DNA of 10,279 nucleotides. Origin: Ignavibacteriaceae bacterium (GTDB lineage Bacteria > Bacteroidota > Ignavibacteria > Ignavibacteriales > Ignavibacteriaceae). The stretch spans positions 1 to 10,279 of the forward strand of contig JANWIS010000166.1 in the NCBI GenBank assembly GCA_025449775.1, given 5' to 3'. A program made the translations under genes and the position numbers. Below, one piece after another: positions 7,424-10,279 of this stretch. How positions within the stretch are numbered: position 1 is the first letter of the stretch; each line of letters begins with the position of its first letter. A model generated the notes under the pieces. The model had not been told where the DNA came from. It ran no database searches and worked only from the letters and a program-made list of their open reading frames with translations.

Positions 7424-7481
7424 AATTAGTCCGGCTTCAGCCACAGAAATTTTAAAATGATGAATAAGTGTTTTTACCAGA

Positions 7482-7856
7482 ATGAAGAAACAAAATTTAA
7501 AAAAGAAAAATGCTTTAACAAAAAAGAAAAAAGATTTCTTCAATAAAGTTTATGACGTAACCAGGAAAATTCCTTTCGGAAAAGTTACAACATACGGACA
7601 TATTGCAGAGGCTTGTGGAATCAGATCTTCTGCAAGAACAGTTGGCTGGGCACTGAACGGATGCGGACAGGATATTCCTGCTCACAGAGTTGTAAACAGA
7701 TTCGGTGCATTAACAGGTAAAATACATTTCGGAGATATAAATCTTATGGAAGAATTACTTCGCAGTGAAGGAATTAAGTTTGATGAAAATGGCTGTGTGA
7801 AATTGGATAAACATTTGTGGATTCCGTCAAAAATCAAGAAAGTAACCAAAAGATAA
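7482..7856 (+). CDS. Alkyltransferase-like (ATL) protein, MGMT-family DNA-binding domain
   Basis: This 124-aa protein is the DNA-binding domain of the O6-alkylguanine-DNA alkyltransferase family. Visible features are PFGKVTTYGHIA (residues 31-42) with Tyr38, SARTVGWAL (50-58) with the Arg52 finger that fills the flipped-base gap, and PAHRVVN (66-72). In true MGMT the last motif is PCHRV, where Cys accepts the alkyl group; here Ala67 replaces it, so no alkyl transfer is expected. ATL proteins instead bind alkylated guanine and hand it to nucleotide excision repair; some ATLs have Trp and some Ala at this place. The N-terminus is very Lys-rich (Lys at 2, 3, 7-9 and 14-17), probably an extra DNA-contacting tail. 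ATG 7482 is the only start after an in-frame TGA at 7461; no good SD is present. It follows prfB by 58 bp. Confidence 0.88.
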   Translation: MKKQNLKKKNALTKKKKDFFNKVYDVTRKIPFGKVTTYGHIAEACGIRSSARTVGWALNGCGQDIPAHRVVNRFGALTGKIHFGDINLMEELLRSEGIKFDENGCVKLDKHLWIPSKIKKVTKR

Positions 7857-7862
7857 AAACTA

Positions 7863-7877
7863 TTCCATCTTTTGGAA
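7863..7877 (-). terminator. Possible terminator between convergent genes
   Basis: TTCCA (7863-7867) and TGGAA (7873-7877) form a 5-bp stem with a 5-nt loop in the 28-bp gap between the convergent ATL and LiaF-like genes. Read on the minus strand it is followed by TAGTTTTTATC, so it could end the pspC-liaF transcript. The short stem makes this weak. Confidence 0.35.
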
Positions 7878-7884
7878 GTGAGAC

Positions 7885-8805
7885 TCAATATCTCTCCACA
7901 CTTATTGAAGAAACACCGCATTCTATATCAATATATATCTTGTTTATTGCTTCTTCAAAATTATCTGTTTCGTAATTATCGGAATCGATCTTTTCAAAAT
8001 CATAAAAGTGCTTTGAAGAAAGAGCATCATCTATAATAATTTTACAGCCGGATTCTTTAGGAACAGAAATATTTATGTCGGAAGCTCCGGCATCAATAAT
8101 TAAATGAGTTTCCGGATATAAGCTGCTAAGTTTAATATCGATCGATGCAGCACCCATTCCGATATCTATATTTTTTGTTTTGAAAGCTGTAAGATCAAAA
8201 TCCATTGAAGCAGCACCGACATCAAAAAACATTTCCCAGACTGGTTTAGGATTTAAAGCAATATCTACTTTGTTTTTATAATTATTTCCAAATCTGAATA
8301 CAGCTTTGTCACCCATACTAAAATCAATATTCGAGCTGCTGTCCGTATCAAATCTGGTCAAATCAAAATTATTTTTTATTCCTTCAGTCTTTGCAGTGAA
8401 TAAACTGTCTGTTGTTTTTAGAATATTGAAAGTACCGGCTCCTGCATCAAAATTAAGTGTTGCTAAAGTTAAAGTCGAATCAAAGAATTCTGAATATTCT
8501 GTTGTCGCAAATTCACCATTAGCATCATCACCCAATTCTATTTGTAAGTCATTACTTAAAAAGCTCGTAGCAGTTTTAAAGCTTGCAAAGATTGCAAATG
8601 CAAGGATAATTGATGCAAGCCCAGCAATCACTCCTTTACCATATTTGTGTTTTATCAGGATTGATAGTCCAAGCAGAACTACAACAAGCGGCCAGAGTTT
8701 CCAGATTGTTGACCAGTCCATAATAATTGATGTGAAGTTGTTTATTAGTATCAGTACTCCAAGACAGATAAACAAAAGACCCCAGAAAATATGTGATGAT
8801 TTCAT
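7885..8805 (-). CDS. LiaF-like membrane protein with beta-repeat toastrack domain
   Basis: This 306-aa protein starts with three predicted membrane helices (residues about 5-23, 35-52 and 57-76), then an extended beta-rich domain. The first two helices match the LiaI/LiaF-type membrane module (GLLFICLGVLIL then LWPLVVVLLGLSIL). The C-terminal part has five strand repeats ending in a small-residue turn: NFDAGAGTFNI (118-128), FFDVGAASMDFD (193-204), NIDIGMGAASIDI (212-224), LIIDAGASDINI (235-246) and YIDIECGVSSISV (291-303). This is typical of the LiaF C-terminal/DUF4097 'toastrack' fold. LiaF proteins act in cell-envelope stress sensing. The start is ATG 8805, with SD AAGGG at 8821-8817. A longer frame from 8880 would run into the upstream pspC gene and add 25 unconserved residues before the Met. 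Its gap to the upstream pspC stop is 2 nt, so the pair is co-translated. The exact signal is unknown. Confidence 0.8.
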   Translation of the reverse strand: MKSSHIFWGLLFICLGVLILINNFTSIIMDWSTIWKLWPLVVVLLGLSILIKHKYGKGVIAGLASIILAFAIFASFKTATSFLSNDLQIELGDDANGEFATTEYSEFFDSTLTLATLNFDAGAGTFNILKTTDSLFTAKTEGIKNNFDLTRFDTDSSSNIDFSMGDKAVFRFGNNYKNKVDIALNPKPVWEMFFDVGAASMDFDLTAFKTKNIDIGMGAASIDIKLSSLYPETHLIIDAGASDINISVPKESGCKIIIDDALSSKHFYDFEKIDSDNYETDNFEEAINKIYIDIECGVSSISVERY

Positions 8806-8807
8806 TA

Positions 8808-9290
8808 TTAAATTTTCCCTTCTACATTCTTTGCTTTCAAAAGAAGTCCAACACCGATTCCAATTAATATAACAGGCCAATAATGGTCAATATCGAAAGA
8901 CGGAAAAACATTATCGAGCAGAAGCAATCCTCCGATCACAATTAAAATAATGGCAACGAAAAGTTGTTTGTTGTTTATACGAGATACCGTACTTGCAACA
9001 CTTCCATTGGTTACACTAAAAGAACCTGTTGTGCTTTGGTCAGCAGAAAAATTTGAACTGCTTCCACCGGGAGATAAATCTGTAAATGCATTCTTCGGAA
9101 TCTCGTACGGTTTCTGAGGGACGACAATCCATAAAATTAAATAAGCGATTATTCCTCCTCCTCCGAGGAAAACAACAACCACGAACAGTACTCTTACCAG
9201 AGTTGAATCAATACTAAAATATTCAGCCAGACCACCGGCAACTCCACCGATCATCTTATCAGCGGTTGAACGATATAGTTTCTTTGCCAT
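8808..9290 (-). CDS. PspC-domain membrane protein with added LiaI/LiaF-type helices
   Basis: This 160-aa protein carries an N-terminal PspC domain (residues 3-60): KLYRSTADKMIGGVAGGLAE, with the hallmark GGVAGGLAEYF at 15-25, and a long hydrophobic stretch at 32-58. In the phage-shock response PspC is an inner-membrane partner of PspA/PspB; whether this one binds PspA cannot be seen. A Ser/Gly/Thr-rich linker (about 61-106) joins it to a second membrane module (about 109-127 and 138-152) that resembles the two helices at the start of the adjacent LiaF-like protein. ATG 9290 has SD GGAG at 9300-9297, spaced 6 nt. It ends 2 nt before the LiaF-like start, indicating one operon. Probable role: envelope stress sensing; direct target not identifiable. 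Confidence 0.85.
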   Translation of the reverse strand: MAKKLYRSTADKMIGGVAGGLAEYFSIDSTLVRVLFVVVVFLGGGGIIAYLILWIVVPQKPYEIPKNAFTDLSPGGSSSNFSADQSTTGSFSVTNGSVASTVSRINNKQLFVAIILIVIGGLLLLDNVFPSFDIDHYWPVILIGIGVGLLLKAKNVEGKI

Positions 9291-9522
9291 TTATTTCTCC
9301 TGAGTGAAATTAATCTTTTAATTCTCTGCCTCTAATAAATAAGTTTTTTTTTCAGAAACACGTATTTTGTTAAGTATGGTAAGAAACAATCGGTGAGTAA
9401 GGGAAATTCATCGGTTAACTGGATCACAAGATTCACTTAAAATTGATAATGGTGTTGAATGTTGATCCAATTTTGGAGAGTATGAGTGTAGTAGTATATT
9501 TCGAAACAAAATCATAGATGAA
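9291..9522. promoter_or_regulatory. Divergent intergenic region between pspC and nadE
   Basis: This 232-bp AT-rich gap must carry the promoters of the pspC-liaF pair (minus) and nadE (plus). It includes the pspC Shine-Dalgarno (9297-9300), a run of nine T (9342-9350 approximately) and an imperfect inverted repeat at 9420-9469. No TAnnTTTG motif with proper spacing was found on either strand. A loose TATATT (9495-9500) lies 22 bp before the nadE start. No gene or RNA was recognised here. Confidence 0.4.
9420..9469. repeat. Imperfect inverted repeat upstream of nadE
   Basis: TGGATCA (9420-9426) and TGATCCA (9463-9469) are perfect complements. Inside them ATTCA (9431-9435) and TGAAT (9456-9460) also pair, with a small asymmetric bulge. 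The region could form a long hairpin or be an operator site. No T-tract follows on the plus strand, and no function is visible. Confidence 0.35.
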
Positions 9523-10279
9523 ATGAGAATAGCCCTTTGCCAGATCAACACGATCATCGGCAATTTAGAGTATAACAAAGAAAAAATTGTTAAATGGTAC
9601 AAGCGAGGTATTAAAGAAAATGCTGATCTTGTCATCTTCCCCGAAATGTCACTTGTCGGATATCCTCCATTAGATCTTGTTGAGAAACAAGAATTCAGAA
9701 AAGCAGTTGATAAAAAGATTTCCGAGCTTGCAAAACTCAGCGGTAAAACCGGGTTGCTTTTTGGTGCCATAACAGAAGATGATGATCTGGTTGGAACAAA
9801 CATTCATAATTCCGCAGTACTTTGTTATGATGGTAAAATTCAATTCATTCAGCCGAAATCTTTAATACCTAATTATGATGTATTCGATGAGATGAGATAT
9901 TTTGAAGCATCGAAAGATGTATTCATTCATGAATTCAGAGGAGAGAAGCTTGGAATTTCAGTTTGTGAAGATATATGGAATGATGCAGATTACTGGTACA
10001 AAAGAAGATACTCAGAAGATCCCGTTGAAAAGTTGAAGAACAAAGGAGCAACTGTTCTCATAAATATTTCCGGAAGTCCGTACTACTATGGAAAAAGAAA
10101 AGAGCGGCTCGAGATGCTTTCTATACTTTGCAAACAGGATAAACTCCCGCTTGCATATGTTTGTTGCGTTGGAGTTCAGACAGATCTTATTTTCGATGGT
10201 GCAAGTATGTGTTTGGATAAAAATGGTAAGCTTGTAAAGTTAGGCAAATCATATGAAGAGGATTTTATTTTATTCGATA
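9523..10279 (+). CDS. nadE: Glutamine-dependent NAD+ synthetase, amidase half (3' end cut)
   Basis: The frame runs from ATG 9523 to the window edge (252 codons). It encodes the N-terminal nitrilase-like glutaminase domain of NAD+ synthetase, which makes ammonia from glutamine for amidating nicotinic acid adenine dinucleotide. The catalytic Glu-Lys-Cys triad is visible: Glu41 in VIFPEMSLVGYPPLDL, Lys112 in QPKSLIPNYDVFDEMRYF and Cys148 in GISVCEDIWND. The synthetase (PP-loop) half lies beyond the edge, so its integrity cannot be checked. A free-standing nitrilase-family protein is possible but less likely, because the YPPLDL and PNYDVFDEMRYF motifs are specific to NadE. ATG 9523 gives the expected start (MRIALCQIN); an in-frame TGA at 9463 and no other start codon support it. 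The SD is weak. Confidence 0.92.
   Translation, partial: MRIALCQINTIIGNLEYNKEKIVKWYKRGIKENADLVIFPEMSLVGYPPLDLVEKQEFRKAVDKKISELAKLSGKTGLLFGAITEDDDLVGTNIHNSAVLCYDGKIQFIQPKSLIPNYDVFDEMRYFEASKDVFIHEFRGEKLGISVCEDIWNDADYWYKRRYSEDPVEKLKNKGATVLINISGSPYYYGKRKERLEMLSILCKQDKLPLAYVCCVGVQTDLIFDGASMCLDKNGKLVKLGKSYEEDFILFD

Noticed and set aside
7433..7442. GGCTTCAGCC palindrome after prfB
   Set aside because: A 4-bp stem with a 2-nt loop is too tight for a terminator and no T-tract follows.
8306..8872. 188-codon plus-strand frame opposite the LiaF-like gene
   Set aside because: Despite its length it is antisense to two recognisable membrane-protein genes and shows only low-complexity Lys/Ser/Ile-rich sequence.
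8806..8880. Longer start for the LiaF-like gene
   Set aside because: It would overlap most of 75 bp of the pspC coding sequence; the internal ATG at 8805 has a Shine-Dalgarno and begins exactly before the first helix.
9091..9110. TTCGGAATCTCGTACGG as a second copy of the palindromic repeat
   Set aside because: It lies inside the pspC coding sequence, lacks the partner arm and matches over only a few bases.
9408..9803. 131-codon minus-strand frame opposite the start of nadE
   Set aside because: The plus strand carries catalytic motifs of NadE across the region; the minus frame has no known domain.

Overview
The window looks like chromosomal DNA from an AT-rich member of the Bacteroidota/Chlorobi/Ignavibacteria group. 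An Ignavibacteria-like bacterium is my best guess. The reasons are a large secreted protein with the 'PVELTSFTA...NWATATE' module that usually precedes a type IX secretion (T9SS) sorting tail, TAnnTTTG promoter-like motifs, a CATTCCGAA/TTCGGAATC palindromic repeat of a kind common in that group, and the overall flavour of the proteins. This is recognition by eye; no search was run.

Layout. Positions 1-1501 (minus strand) hold the N-terminal 500 residues of a secreted multidomain protein cut off by the window edge. A divergent regulatory gap (1502-1724) follows. Then comes a long plus-strand run: pcm (protein-L-isoaspartate methyltransferase), miaA (tRNA dimethylallyltransferase, overlapping pcm by 10 nt), an AtuA/DUF1446 protein, a DUF2652 nucleotide-cyclase-like protein fused to an SRPBCC domain, a small AtuA-type ferredoxin-fold protein overlapping it by 17 nt, a 72-bp palindromic repeat, prfB (release factor 2, with the classical +1 frameshift) and an alkyltransferase-like (ATL) DNA-repair protein. 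A convergent minus-strand pair follows: a PspC-domain membrane protein and, directly downstream of it, a LiaF-like membrane protein with a beta-repeat 'toastrack' domain. The window ends with the first 252 codons of a plus-strand glutamine-dependent NAD+ synthetase.

How the genes fit together. pcm, miaA, prfB, the ATL gene and nadE are housekeeping functions: protein repair, tRNA modification, translation termination, alkyl-DNA recognition and NAD synthesis. The PspC/LiaF pair looks like a two-gene cell-envelope stress module, and its two products share the same two-helix membrane module. The least ordinary part is 3409-6222. The two halves of what is often a single AtuA protein are encoded separately, with a cyclase-like/SRPBCC gene between them, which suggests the three products work on one acyl- or terpenoid-type substrate or pathway. 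That link is inference.

The prfB gene must be read with a frameshift, from 6322 to 7423. Three genes in a row (miaA, atuA, DUF2652) use TTG or GTG starts. No tRNA, rRNA, CRISPR array, transposase or phage gene was seen.
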